Source: Helicostylum pulchrum (lineage: Eukaryota > Mucoromycota > Mucoromycetes > Mucorales > Mucoraceae). From it: 64,000 bases of DNA. Numbering within the stretch: the first letter of the stretch is position 1; the number at the start of each line of letters is the position of its first letter. The notes under the pieces were generated by a model. It saw nothing but the letters and a program-made list of their open reading frames with translations, was not told where the DNA came from and did no database searches. Location: positions 186,001 through 250,000 of the forward strand of contig JAIXMO010000027.1 in assembly GCA_025677825.1 (NCBI GenBank). The letters are read 5' to 3'. Positions 21,578 to 32,488 of this stretch are shown piece after piece. The position numbers and the translations under genes are program-made.

Positions 21578-24001
21578 ATGGTGACAGTAACTAAAAACAA
21601 AAAGAAAAAGGTTGAAGAGCAAGTCGAAGAAGCTCCTAAGTCAAGGTTTTTCTATGAGGATGAAAAAGATACAGGTACTTGGGTTTTTTTTTACGCGTTA
21701 TTGGTAGATAAAATAATAATTTATACATATATGTTATTTGTCCCCGTTTTTTTTTTTACCCTTTTCCCCTTAGAAAGCGTAAAGATTTTTATTGAATCAT
21801 TGGAGGAGTCTTCAAGGGGCTGTATCGATGTAACTATTTTATTTGCCAAATGGAGAAGCGTACCTCTTCCGATCATGTTATCGGACTTATCAGTAACGTA
21901 TATTTTTGACGACTTATCTATGCGAGTATTAAATGTATATCATAGGAATCATTACGCTTAACCAAAGCAAATCCAATCCCTGATGATACTGAGGAGAGAG
22001 ACGGAATGAATTCGCTAAAGCAAAGTCTAATAGAAGAAAGGTATAAATTAAACTATATCTTGATAAATTATTTTTTGTGTACTGAACTCTTTACAGTAAA
22101 AAAATTGATATCGTAAAAAAGGAAAACTTTTTCAATGAAGAAGTTACGGAAGAGGAGCGAGAAATTATAGCACAACGCGTAGCTCTTCAACAAAAACAAT
22201 TTGCTGCATATGAAAAGCGTGAAAATTTACGAAAGTCTCGTAAAATCAGAAAGATGTTCGATTATGTCTGTGATGAAGAGATTTTAGAGTTATTAAAACA
22301 GTGTGATGAAAATGAAGTAAGAGCCACAAATATTTTTATTCGCTGTTACATAAAAAAAAAATTCATACTTGAATTTTGATAGGATGAGGTTATTTACTGT
22401 TTAACAAAACCAAATTATTTATCCGACATCCGTAAAACAATCGCATTAAAGTATGCTAAAGAAGAAGAAAGTTATGTACCTTTAATGACACCAGAACAAC
22501 GTGTAGCTTATAAGCAATTGATAAAAAAGAGATCAGTCACTTTAAAGAAAACAACAAACGATCAAGCTAAGAAGTATTGTATTGATATTTCATTTTTTAT
22601 TTTGAGTGTTTTTTTTAAAAAAAATTGTTTTTACAAATAGACAATACCGCATGTGTGGTAGATTAGGTTTGGATGAAGCGTTAGAACAATTTCAAAATAA
22701 TCAAGTCGATCCTGAAAAGGCTTTTGAAGGATGGTCTCAGGCACGTATCAAAGCGTATCAAATGATTGATCAAAATCCAAACAGCTACTATTATCGATTT
22801 AATGCTCCTGGTGAAATACAGCGTAAAGGACAGTGGGATGAGGTTGGTTATATGGCTCTCTCTCTCTCTCAAATAATTGCACGTATTAATTTTTTTTAAC
22901 AGCCTGAAAAAAAAATGTTCTTTGATAGGCTGGCAGATGTTGGTGCAAACGGTCAATGGGGTCTATTTTCAATGACAATTCCTGGAAGAGTTGGTTACCA
23001 GGTACTATAAGCACTTGTACTTTACTACGATAAAAAAAACTAATATACGCTTTAGTGCTCCAACTTTTATAGGCTATTAGTCGAAACACAGACAATCAAT
23101 GATCCTAACTACGTACTGGACGAACGTGGTAAAGCACATTATTTATTTGATAAAAAGAATGCAGATGGACAAATTCAAAAAGCATTTCGAACTCATACAA
23201 AGCACTCGTCAAATTCTGATAATATGGATGAAAGTGGTCCATCTACTGCAGCTCCTCCACCTCCTCCTCCTCCTCCATCACCACCAACTCGTCGTGTTAA
23301 AAAGGAACCAAAACCAAAAGAAGTAAAACCAAAAGAAGTAAAACCAAAAGCGGAGGCTCCGGCTGAAGTAGCTGAGTCGTCAACAAAAGGTAAAGGTCGT
23401 CGAGTCGTTTCAAAAGTAGGCACAAGACGTCGTCGTCGTGCACGTTATGATGTAAGTGATAGTGGTGATGATTCTACTTTGTATGATGATGACTTTTCTG
23501 GTAATTATACGATTCGAGCAAGTAGAGAGGAAGATGAAAACGGACAAAGAAAGAGTAAAAGAGCAAGACGAGCAACACCTATATCCACAATGGATTTCGA
23601 CTCAATAGAGAATAACGCATGGAATCAGAACGATGATAAAGAAGTAGATCCATTATGCCCATTACCAGGATTTATAGACCCTATTACTTTGGAGCAAATT
23701 ATTAAACCAGCAATCTCTAAATATGGTCATGTAATGGGTTATGAAAGTTGGACAAGATGTTTAAGCAATTGGGAAGGAAAAAAGAATATTTGCCCACTAA
23801 CTAAAAAGGCTCTTACGAAACGTGATTTAGGTTAGAATTATTAGTGTAAATACAAGTATACAATCCTGACTAAATTCTTTATTTACGTAGTTATACTCAC
23901 GCTTGATAATATGGAAGAATACAAGTTAGTATTTAAAGTATGTTTTAGAACTGAAATTAATTTTTTTTTATTGTATTAGAGACAAGATCGTAAATATGTA
24001 A
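21578..24001 (+). CDS. SANT/Myb-like protein with a C-terminal U-box-like domain
   Basis: Ten exons (21578-21674, 21774-21892, 21946-22040, 22097-22316, 22383-22573, 22641-22842, 22903-23001, 23056-23830, 23891-23924, 23980-24001) give 617 aa. A lysine-rich start is followed by a helical acidic region. Residues around 300-370 are SANT-like with three spaced tryptophans/aromatics (GQWDEPEKKMFFDRLADVG, GQWGLFS, GYQCSNFYRLLV). Then come a proline run, a KPKEVKPKE repeat and arginine-rich patches that look like nuclear signals. The end (LCPLPGFIDPITLEQIIKPA, then NICPLTKKALTKRDL) has the P-I-T/N-I-C-P-L-T-K pattern of a U-box. A chromatin-bound ubiquitin ligase role is inferred. The last exon is only 22 nt. 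Confidence 0.8.
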
Positions 24002-24347
24002 AAAAAAAAAAAAAAACCCCTACTTTTTTCTGTCCTATTTGCTACTCCTTTAAAATAGTAAAGATTAAAAAAAAAGTAGTTTATTATTAATTAAAAGGTT
24101 GCGTCCGGTTTCTTTTTGTGAACGGAGGCATTTGGGTTGAAGATTTAGATTAACAAATTTGTTTGGGCATATTAAACTTGCCGATGATACAGATCAATTG
24201 AAATGCTTCATATTATATTTTATGGTATCATATACATTTACTTCATCATCAGTTCTTAATGCATCGGCTGGTAAAATCAGCTTTTTCTATTCAATCATTT
24301 CTCTTTGTTTTTACTTTACTTGATATATTACGCAAATATGAAACTAT

Positions 24348-24820
24348 ATGCACCCTAATCATCGATCTTTGCAAGCTCTCGATTGGCAAGTATTGGTGCC
24401 GTGTCCGCCATTTCCTAACAGTGACATTTACCACATACGAGCTAGAAAAAAACAAGCGTACAAAAACTATTATGGCTATATACGGCAAAAATTTCCAGAG
24501 TACCGAAGAGGTAAGTTGTCTGACAACCATATATCCAGGCGCCTTAACCTTCCGTTTGATTCATCCCGCATTTCCATTTATGTGTATTTACCGAAAACAG
24601 TCCGCTAGAAACTCTACCCTCTTTGATAAGTATATTTAGGTCGATGGATACTAAAACAATTATGGATATGACGTATACGGTAATAACTACTTCATTCGTA
24701 GGCTCATATATCTCTCGTTACCGGAATTTTACGACGAGAATCCAAAAGAGGAGCTCTCCACAGCTGATAAAAATGTTCTTTTACCAACTGCGTCACATAA
24801 TGCAATTTTTCGAAATCGTT
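24348..24820 (+). pseudogene. Remnant of an unknown two-part gene
   Basis: An open stretch from an ATG at 24348 (HRSLQALDWQVLVPCPPFPN, then ARKKQAYKNYYGYIRQKF) ends at a good GTAAGT donor near 24510. A second coherent stretch (NYGYDVYGNNYFIRRLIYLS, LPEFYDENPKEELSTADKNV) ends in a TAA near 24817. Joining them through the only acceptor seen (TATTTAG at about 24640) meets a stop within five codons, so the gene looks broken, or a splice site is not where I expect. The overlapping longer frame from 24259 reads as non-coding. Family unknown. 24002-24347 upstream shows nothing else. Confidence 0.35.
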
Positions 24821-24871
24821 AACTTTATACGTGAAAAAATGGTTCCAGTCTGGTAGAAAAAAGAAGTACAT

Positions 24872-26690
24872 TTATTTAATAAGAGAGTCTGAACGCTCTA
24901 CAAACTTGACTTTAAAGGGAAGTGGTAACATCGTCAAACCGCAGTGGATGAAACCATCGGCATCAGGCATTCCTTCGTCTGTTGGTATAATAGAGCATCT
25001 AGATAAAATCCCAACAAATCCTGCAAATAATTCTGCTTCTGCCAAATTAATTCCTGGACATATACGTCTATTAAAGTATTTAATTATAATGTTTACATAT
25101 ATAATATAAGACTATACCTTCCCCAACCAAAAGCGAAATGATCGCGCTCTTCAAATTTTCCATTGACGGCGGCTTGCATTGATTTAAGATTATTCATGTA
25201 TCTTTCTGGAAAAAAGCTCTCCGGCATGTCAGGATAAAATTCGGGATTTCTCTGAATATTGGTCATATCAGTAATAATTACTGTTCCTTTTTCGATAAGA
25301 TACTCCCCAAGTTGAACTAGAAAAAAATTAGTATACTCTGAAATACTGATAATAATAGTACTAACCATCTTTATCAACGAGATGTGGTAAACCTAAAGGC
25401 ACAGTTGATTTATATCTCATAGATTCTTTAATTACTGAAAAGCAATAAGGTAATTCCTCCTTATCATTAATTGTGGGTAACCTGTCATTCGATTTGATAA
25501 AACGATCAATTTCTTCTTGCGCTTTTAATTGAACTTGAGGATGACGTACCATCATAGTGATATTCCAGGTTAACGTGACAGCAATAGTATCTGTTCCAGC
25601 TCCAACTAAGTCATCTATATAAGAGATATTAGTAAGATATATACATAAAGTGTTAAAATATAACATACTAAGTACAACGGTTAAATCATCTTCGGAAAAA
25701 TCAAAGTTGCCTTCCTTAAGATATTTTACTAAATTAGGGTCACTTTTTTGAAGACCTTCTTTTATGAATTTTTGGAAACAAGGATCGCGTCTTTCTTTGA
25801 TAGATGACCTGATTTTGGCGCGAGCTCCAGTAAAGAAATCATAAATTGAAAAGATGGGAAGATATGTAGCCAGATCATACTCCATTCCAGCATATTTCAT
25901 ACCTTCTTCTATCAGGACTGTCAAGCCTTTAAAATCAGGGTCATCGACCGATGAGAATTGTCTGCCAAAGGCAATTGCAAATATAGTATTTATACTAAAA
26001 AATTCTAAATCAATAAAAGGGTGAACTCCAGATTCTTTTTTTGTAGTATCTATTAGTTTATCAACTAATCTTTTAGCATGATTTTCAATTGATGGCATAT
26101 AAATATTAATTTGTGAAGGTGAGATAGCACTTGAAACTATATACATATTTAATAAACTTTACTTTCTAAAACGTTTCAGCTGTTTTACCTGCGCTTCTAG
26201 TTTTCTTCCAATATTGGTTAGCTGGAGAAAAAATTACACCTCTGTCGTTTTAAATGCTTAATATTATACTTAATGGAAAAATAAATCGACAAAAAAAGTT
26301 TACTTACTTTTCTCCCATACTATATGTATGAGAAAAATAGCTTTCTGGTCTACTAGAAGTTTTGGAACCATTGATAACCAGTAGTTGATGAGCCAATCGA
26401 GGATTGTCAATAGAAACCCAAGTTTGAGCTCCCATTTTAATCTTAATAATAGGTCCTAATTCCTTATGCCATTCTGCTACTGTTGTAGTTGGGAGTTTGC
26501 CTAAGGATAAAAGGTGACCAACATAAGGGTATGCAGACCTATGCATAGGGATTTCTTTCGAGGATTTTTTATTGGGCGAACTAATTAATTTGCTAGAGGC
26601 ATATAGTATGACTAATGTCACAGCAATAGCTGACAATGCCTTTTCTTTTTCGAATTTATACGGGAGGAGAGCTTTATAATATGTTTCCAT
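24872..26690 (-). CDS. Cytochrome P450 monooxygenase
   Basis: Six exons (26308-26690, 26189-26241, 25669-26136, 25366-25614, 25118-25316, 24872-25067) give 515 aa, the usual P450 size. An N-terminal hydrophobic anchor (SAIAVTLVILYASS, about residues 20-40) points to the ER membrane. Seen in order: the I-helix oxygen-binding motif GAGTDT, the K-helix ExxR in KESMR, the PERY segment and the heme loop FGWGRRICPG, split by the last intron, with its cysteine ligand. Substrate cannot be inferred; it does not look like CYP51 or another conserved housekeeping P450. No biosynthetic cluster partners lie beside it. Confidence 0.92.
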
Positions 26691-27159
26691 AATGTAATTT
26701 TTTTAATAAAGTAAAAAAAAGGAGAATAATTTGGAATAAAAAAAAATCTTTTTTATACACAGGGATCTTGTGCGATTGTGACACTACTACATTTGCAAAG
26801 TTTAATAACTCCTTTTACGCATGTATGTTTTGATGCAATAGCCGATAACTCGCATGTTTTATACGAGATTTGTTTTATTTTACGAAAATGGCTTTAGTTG
26901 CATTCATAATGAAATACAAAGAGGGTTATATTTTGAGATGGACCTACAAACAAAAAAAGTGTACCATAATAACTGTTACACAATGGATTACTGCGCCCGG
27001 TATTAACTAAATAAGTAATCTAACTACATCTGAAAAAGTAGAGTGATCAGGTGTACATTGCTGAGATAGATGACACATATATTTTATAAACGTATGGTCC
27101 GAAAGGGATGGCAAGCATAATATTAGATGAATATAAACTATTTGTTACTAAAAACTTTA
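26691..27159. other. Intergenic, no gene seen
   Basis: About 470 bp between the P450 start and the end of the ZNG1-like gene; it should hold the P450 promoter. No coding or repeat structure was recognised. Confidence 0.5.
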
Positions 27160-28680
27160 TTATAAAATAGTATGTTGAATTCCCAAAACAGTGGTGAAAG
27201 AGGCAGAGATTTTTTCCTTTTGCAAGTTTTTACCAATCAAAACAATCTTGCTTGAGGTATCATCTGCGTTAATATCATCGCCTGCAAATCCTTCTTGGAT
27301 ATCGTACAAGTCTTGAACACCTTGGATAACCATTCTCTTTCTGTTGCTTACATCTTCGGATAACTTATCTTTGGGAGGGTATAAAATACCCTTGAGCCTT
27401 AAAACTGTAACAGGCTCTTCATCTTGACTAGTACCTGCAATTCTTTTTTCCCATAATAACTCTTGAATCCACTCTTCCAAGTTTACAATTGTATCCAGTT
27501 GCTGATCAAATTGAATACAGACAGTTTGGACCTCCTACAATTTTACTGTTAATACATGCAACTTTATTTATGCACACATATAACTTACATGACTAATTTG
27601 ATGGGCATGTTGACTTCCGTGTTCTTGGATCTTTTCTGTTTGTCGAACGAGAGCATCAGCATTTTTCAAATCATATGCATTGATGTCGAGAACGTAATCT
27701 AAAGGAATTCTAAACAACACATTAGTTCCGTAACAGTTGCATTCAATGAAAAATATGACTTACTTTGATCTTTCGGTTACAATCATATCAGCGACGGAAT
27801 TGATAGAAGCTAAATCTTCTTTCAATTGATCCAACTCTTGTTCAGTTAAAAGGTCCTTCTTGTTAATGACAATACGATCTGCAATAGCAACTTGCTTCAA
27901 TGCCTCATTAATCATTACATCCTCTTTCTTTTCATTCATATGATCTCTAATATTCTTTGCATCTACTAAAGTAACGATACCATCTAAATAGATCTCGCTC
28001 CCTAACCCATCATCCAACCAAAACATGGAGGCAATAGGTCCAGGATCAGCCAAGCCACTAGTTTCTAATAGGATATAATCGAACTTTCCTTTCTTTTCCA
28101 TCAAGTTCTCAATGGCCTTCACACCAACATCCCTAGGTGATACACAAAATGTCAATGCATAATTCAAAATTAAAAAATTCTCTCCATGACATACTTAGTA
28201 GAACAGCATAAACAACCATTTCTTAATTCCAACCATTCCTCATAAAGACTACCGTCTTGATTAACGGACAAACTTTTTTCGATATCGCTACCTATTGTTT
28301 GTTTGTTAATCGCGGCTCTTCAATTTTTTTTTCTTTCTTTTTAACTTACTGTCTCCAAACTCGTTCAAAATAACGGCAATTTTTTTATCGTGTTTTTCTG
28401 TTAAAATATAGTTTAAAAGAGTCGTTTTACCACTACCCAAAAATCCTATATATATATTTGGTTAGCGGATTTCAGTCAAAGAAAAAGAGAAAAAAACGCT
28501 TCGTATGTTATACCAGTGACAATGGTGACAGGAATCTTGCGTTGTACACCTTCTTCTTCCACAACTGGTGTTTCTTGAGTGATTTCACTAAAATACAGTT
28601 ATAAATACAGTGTATTTTATTTATTTATTTTTCGCTTACGTGGCGGGGACAAGGTCAGGGATATCGTCAAAATCAGACAT
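27160..28680 (-). CDS. ZNG1-type CobW/COG0523 GTPase (zinc metallochaperone)
   Basis: Seven exons (28640-28680, 28514-28587, 28350-28445, 28195-28291, 27764-28132, 27589-27709, 27160-27534) give 390 aa. The P-loop [11 protein letters not shown], the metal-binding GCLCC motif, [10 protein letters not shown] and the guanine-specificity NKKD are all present, followed by a CobW C-terminal domain (LLWEKR, VLRLKG, VQDLYD). The whole chain parallels human ZNG1 (CBWD), which uses GTP to load zinc onto methionine aminopeptidase 1. The N-terminal motif that contacts the aminopeptidase is CPELVP in human ZNG1; here it reads IPDLVP, so the cysteine is replaced. The GCLCC segment and the P-loop lie in separate exons. 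Confidence 0.92.
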
Positions 28681-29344
28681 AATAAGTATATTAATAAGCA
28701 AAGAAGAACTGGAAAGTAAAACTGGTTTTTGTATTTACTGGGTTTTGAATAAATATTTAGACTGCTGGGACGGGTAAATTTTTTAGTGAGACGATTTGAG
28801 AAAGTATGGTACAACTCCATTTGGCATCACCTTTACACGCTAGTTCTTTCCATCTTGACATCTTTGGAGGCTATTAGCTTTTTGCGGCATAAAAGCAGAA
28901 TAAACCATTACTATAGAAAGAGGAACCTACAGCTGCTACCCCCTGAAAACCCTACTTTTCTGTTCGAAACATCGTCTCGAACGTATCACTAACTACACCA
29001 AACAGGTTATGTTTGTCTTGTGTTTTATTATGTCTCTTCCTCGTCAATACCCTACTCCGCTAGGACAATTGAAGGCGTTTACAAAAGGAAATTCAGACGT
29101 ACTGTTTTCCAGTTCAACTTGACCAATGAAACGGACTGCGAAATTTTTTACTCAAGTTGAACTGTGTTGCACGGGGTTTATTCACCTCACAACTATATAA
29201 CTGATTTAAGACCAAAAAAACAAAATAAAAGTAATATTAAATGCTTGGGAGATCCTGAACGGAATATAACAGTAAAATAGATGATTTATTAAATATTTAT
29301 CCTGGGCTAGTAGCACGAAGTGGCATCTTCATAATTAATACATC
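28681..29344. other. Intergenic, with a short perfect hairpin
   Basis: About 660 bp before the transposon cluster. A 13-bp perfect inverted repeat lies at 29110-29122 (CAGTTCAACTTGA) and 29152-29164 (TCAAGTTGAACTG), 29 bp apart. Open frames here are short and look random. Confidence 0.5.
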
Positions 29345-29368
29345 CTTCGTGGCGGTTGAAGATCTTCG

Positions 29369-30180
29369 ATGAATTGTGGTATTGGTATTTATGGTTCTGC
29401 TGAGTTTATGAGTGAAGAGTGCAACCTAAGCATCAAAGTTGTAAGCCGCCACCCTCTTGGTAGAAATAAAGAAGGGACTCTTCAGGCCCGTACTAATTGG
29501 GCCGATCATTGGGTTAAAAATGGCATGGATTATCTTAGCAATTGTATCTTTGTTGATGAATCAGGGTTTGATATTAATATGCGTTGTAGAGTGCATCTAC
29601 TTTTAAACCTTCAACTTTTAGCTCCAATTTCCCCCCTTTTTTTCTTTTTGATAAAACACGACGGCAAACCCTTTTAAGCATAAAACAATCAGATGGAATT
29701 GGTTATGAACGGTCCAAGTACCTCGCCGTACAACGATATTAAGGAAAAAGAACTTGAATAGTTTCGATCAGTACCAAAGTTCCAAAGAAACATTCCTACT
29801 TTACAGAACGAACTTCGAACTGTGATCCTTCCTGAAGCTATTGAAAACCATATGTTGAATATTGAAGTTGATGATAGCGGGGCCATTACCAATCCTTTGT
29901 CTATCGAATGCATTAGAAATAAGCTGATACAATGGGTAAGTCATTTACGCCAGAATGAAAAAAAAACCAGATAATACTTAGTTAATAACCTCTCTCATAT
30001 TTAGACTTATTTCCTTATATAGAATCGAGATATCAATCCTCAAAAATGACCGTTTTTAAAAAAGTTGAAGGTTTAAAAGTAGATACACTTTAGTCGTGGA
30101 TGGTCCAAACGTGGCACTGAAGCAGTTATTACAGCTCCTTCGGCTAGAGGTGTCTCTCACACTGTACCTGTCGCGATAAC
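29369..30180 (+). pseudogene. Tc1/IS630-type DDE transposase fragment, interrupted by an insertion
   Basis: The frame contains NKEGTLQARTNWADHWVKNG, YLSNCIFVDESGFDINMR and, after the inserted element at 29589-30092, CSRGWSKRGTEAVITAPSAR then GVSHTV. This order matches the second-Asp region of Tc1-type transposases of the DDE_3 group (FVDESGF then an arginine-rich R-G-x-x-x-x-G-T motif). The N-terminal DNA-binding part is not seen. The transposase homology stops at SHTV, where the unknown-family gene copy B begins in frame, so the C-terminal catalytic part is missing. Confidence 0.75.
29589..30092. mobile_element. Nested inverted-repeat element, about 0.5 kb, with TA duplication
   Basis: The termini are inverted copies: the left end reads GAGTGCATCTACTTTTAAAC and the right end GTTTAAAAGTAGATACACTT, with similarity over about 30 bp, and TA on both sides. 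Taking out the element and one TA joins the flanking transposase frame exactly. The interior has an open frame on plus (EAIENHMLNIEVDDSGAITN region, about 29820-29935) that I do not recognise. This is a Tc1/mariner-like, probably non-autonomous element. Confidence 0.75.
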
Positions 30181-31450
30181 TGATGAAGATGGTAACGAAT
30201 TAGATGTAATTTTGTCACCAAGTCATATAGAGCAATTTCAAACAATGCTTGCAAAAACTACGCAACTGACTCTAAGGCGTCCAGTTCAAGATGTTTCTCC
30301 TGAAAATATGTTTAGAACTTGTGATACTGTTAATAGCATCGGTGAATTTGGAGCGATATCGCAATACTTAACAAAGCGCCACTATACTGAATTGAACAAG
30401 GATATGATTGAAATACTGAACCAAGACTGGGATATCAAGCCAAGCCAACGTTTCATTGCGGCAAGAGCGCTAATCGGATCTATAATAATCGATACTGAAA
30501 ACCATTGTGGTCTTCTTATTTTAGCATTGGAAGTTTATGGCCGTGACCCTGATATTGATAGCCACGCCGAACAACGAAGCTCTACTGGATCCACTCGCCA
30601 ATCAACATCTGTGCCGTCTTTGGGCCACAATGATTTCGAAATATGTACTATGCACCAAACAGAAGAAAGAAATATTTCCATAAAGCTTATACTTGGTACC
30701 CACCCCTTTAACGCCCTTGTAACTGCTAGTACACGTATTGACAACTTGGTTGATCAGCCGGAATGCGGACCTAACACTGTAAATTTCGCTGTGCCTCCTC
30801 AATCCCATTTAAAATACAAACTATACCTTGACGCAATCATGGTCTGACTCTTTAACGCTAGATAAAAAGACTAACTTGAATTCAATTTATTCCCACTCCC
30901 GACTTATGCAACTTCGACAGCTTAAAACACGATTTCATGAAATTGATACTTACTCTTCTTCGCGTTCTTCATTATTCCATGGCTATTTATTGCAACCTAT
31001 GACAGTATTCACGTATGGTAAAGGTACTATATCTATTAATTCTGGGGGCCATATCTTCTAGGTTATTAGCTACTTTAGCTACCTCAGTTATGAGGGATGG
31101 TGAAAATGCTCGTTTAGGGAAAAACAACGTTGAAAAATTATTGTCCGAATTTACCAAAAAAAACAAAGGCTAAACTTGTTTTTCTACGGATACTTCAACT
31201 TTTTGACGACGGTGATAATATTCCTATTATTGGAAATACTGACCTGAATTTGTCGTGTCTTGGCTAGTGGTTATAACTCTTTTGTTAATATGAGTTAAAG
31301 GATAAAACCAAAAGCATAATTAAAGGGTTAAAAGATAGATAGAGTTTATTAATTCGAACATTATTCTTTTTATATCAGTTTGTGACTATTACAATTTATG
31401 ACTACGACAAATTCTCTTGTTGAGGAATTAGCTACCTCGTTAGCACCGTA
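30165..31450 (+). pseudogene. Transposon-associated gene of unknown family, copy B (broken, fused to transposase fragment)
   Basis: Begins where the transposase fragment ends (VPVAITDEDGNELDVILSP) and matches copy A at 7.2-8.4 kb through RRPVQDVSPENMFRTCDTV, SIGEFGAISQYLTKRHY, QDWDIKPSQRFIAARAL, LEVYGRDPDIDSHAEQRSS, PFNALVT and NLVDQPECGP. Copy B keeps 30090-30846 open; at about 30830 it lacks two bases relative to copy A (GACGCAATC against GACTCTCAATC), which ends the frame at a TGA. Further matching pieces (QPMTVFTYGKGTISINSG, ATLATSVMRDGENA, NIPIIGNTDLN) follow. The tail is split by a 159-bp insertion and cut off at 31450 by another element. Function unknown. Confidence 0.6.
31251..31409. 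mobile_element. 159-bp MITE-like insertion with AATT duplication
   Basis: Copy A of the unknown gene reads GACTTGAATTCCCTTGC; copy B reads GACCTGAATT, then this insert, then AATTCTCTTGT. The insert starts TGTCGTG and ends TACGACA, giving short terminal inverted repeats, and is flanked by AATT on both sides. The uninterrupted paralogous site makes the boundaries clear. No coding capacity. Confidence 0.75.
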
Positions 31451-31452
31451 TA

Positions 31453-32211
31453 CAGTGCGGTTGGTAAATTTTGTCCGTTCTGTAAAAATTAATGGCGATT
31501 TCGAAGAAATAAATGTCGGTTATCTAAAAATAAATGGCGCTATTTAGAAAATGATTGGCCATTTGCTAGCAAATGATTGTCGTTTTCGAAATTTTACTTT
31601 GTCTTTTTGGGTCAAGTCAAATTGGCCTACAATAAGGAGAGATAGAGAGAGGAAGAGAGAAAGAGATAAAGAGAAAGCTCTCGATCCGATGGAAGGTGTG
31701 TTGACTGAAACCAGTGATCTAAACGTAGTACTCGAAACCATAACGAGCCAGAAGTCCCACTCGAGTCTCAAACCAGTAGAGAAAGAAACTACAGCAAAAG
31801 ATACGACAAAAAAGGCTGTAGAAGTACCCAAACCAATAGACAATAACGTCTACAAAGACTACAATAACCAAACCAGAGAGGTATTTATCGACCGAATGAT
31901 CGAGGGTCCTCTGGAAAGAGGAAAAATAACTTTGAGTGTAAAGGATCTTGGAATATATCCTCGTAATGCTATGCGTTGGTGGAAACACTACCAAGAAACC
32001 GGGGTAGCTTACAAAAAGTCGCAAAAAAATCCTGGCCAACCTAACTCATTTACCCCCTGAGCATGAGCAGCACATTCAACAAATAGTAGAAAAAGACCCA
32101 CAACTTTGTACTGATAACACCATTGATGCCCTGACATCGCAGTTTGAGGATTTTCAGATCTCGATGTCTCGAGGCAAGAACAGTATAGAAAACGACAAAG
32201 AGTTTCCTTTT
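31453..32211 (+). mobile_element. 5' part of a Tc1-like element with a frameshifted transposase N-terminus
   Basis: The element begins TA then CAGTGCGG, exactly where homology of copy B to copy A ends (at GTATA). Its first ~130 bp hold AATGGCG/AATGTCG motifs recurring about every 21 bp. A frame from the ATG at 31690 encodes an acidic leader and a helix-turn-helix region (LSVKDLGIYPRNAMRWWKHY, then KKSQKNPGQPNSFTP). An extra C in the run near 32055 breaks it; the next frame continues as EHEQHIQQIVEKDPQL and DALTSQFEDFQIS, as in Tc1-type transposases, then ends at a TAA near 32229. The catalytic domain is absent. Confidence 0.65.
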
Positions 32212-32488
32212 TTTCTTTCAAAAGTGTAATGCAAGTTGGTAGGGCGAAGTAAATCTCAAATGTCGTGTTTGAAACTGCGAGTACCTCTCTACTGCAAGGT
32301 TTCGTACCCACACCTAAAAAAAGATTTTTTACGTCTTTTTTGAGCAAATACGTTATTTTCTTATAATAAATTAAAATGCTTTGTTGTTGTGCATATTGGT
32401 ACTTTTCCAGTATTATATATTAGGAATTATTCAAGAAAGTTTATTTAGATGCAGTAAAGCAAAAGAAAACTGAAGCCAGAAAGCAGAA

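Noticed and set aside
24683..24704. A 22-nt GT...AG segment as an intron in the remnant at 24.3-24.8 kb
   Set aside because: Too short for an intron here (others are at least about 45 nt), and the stretch reads through in a coherent frame without splicing.
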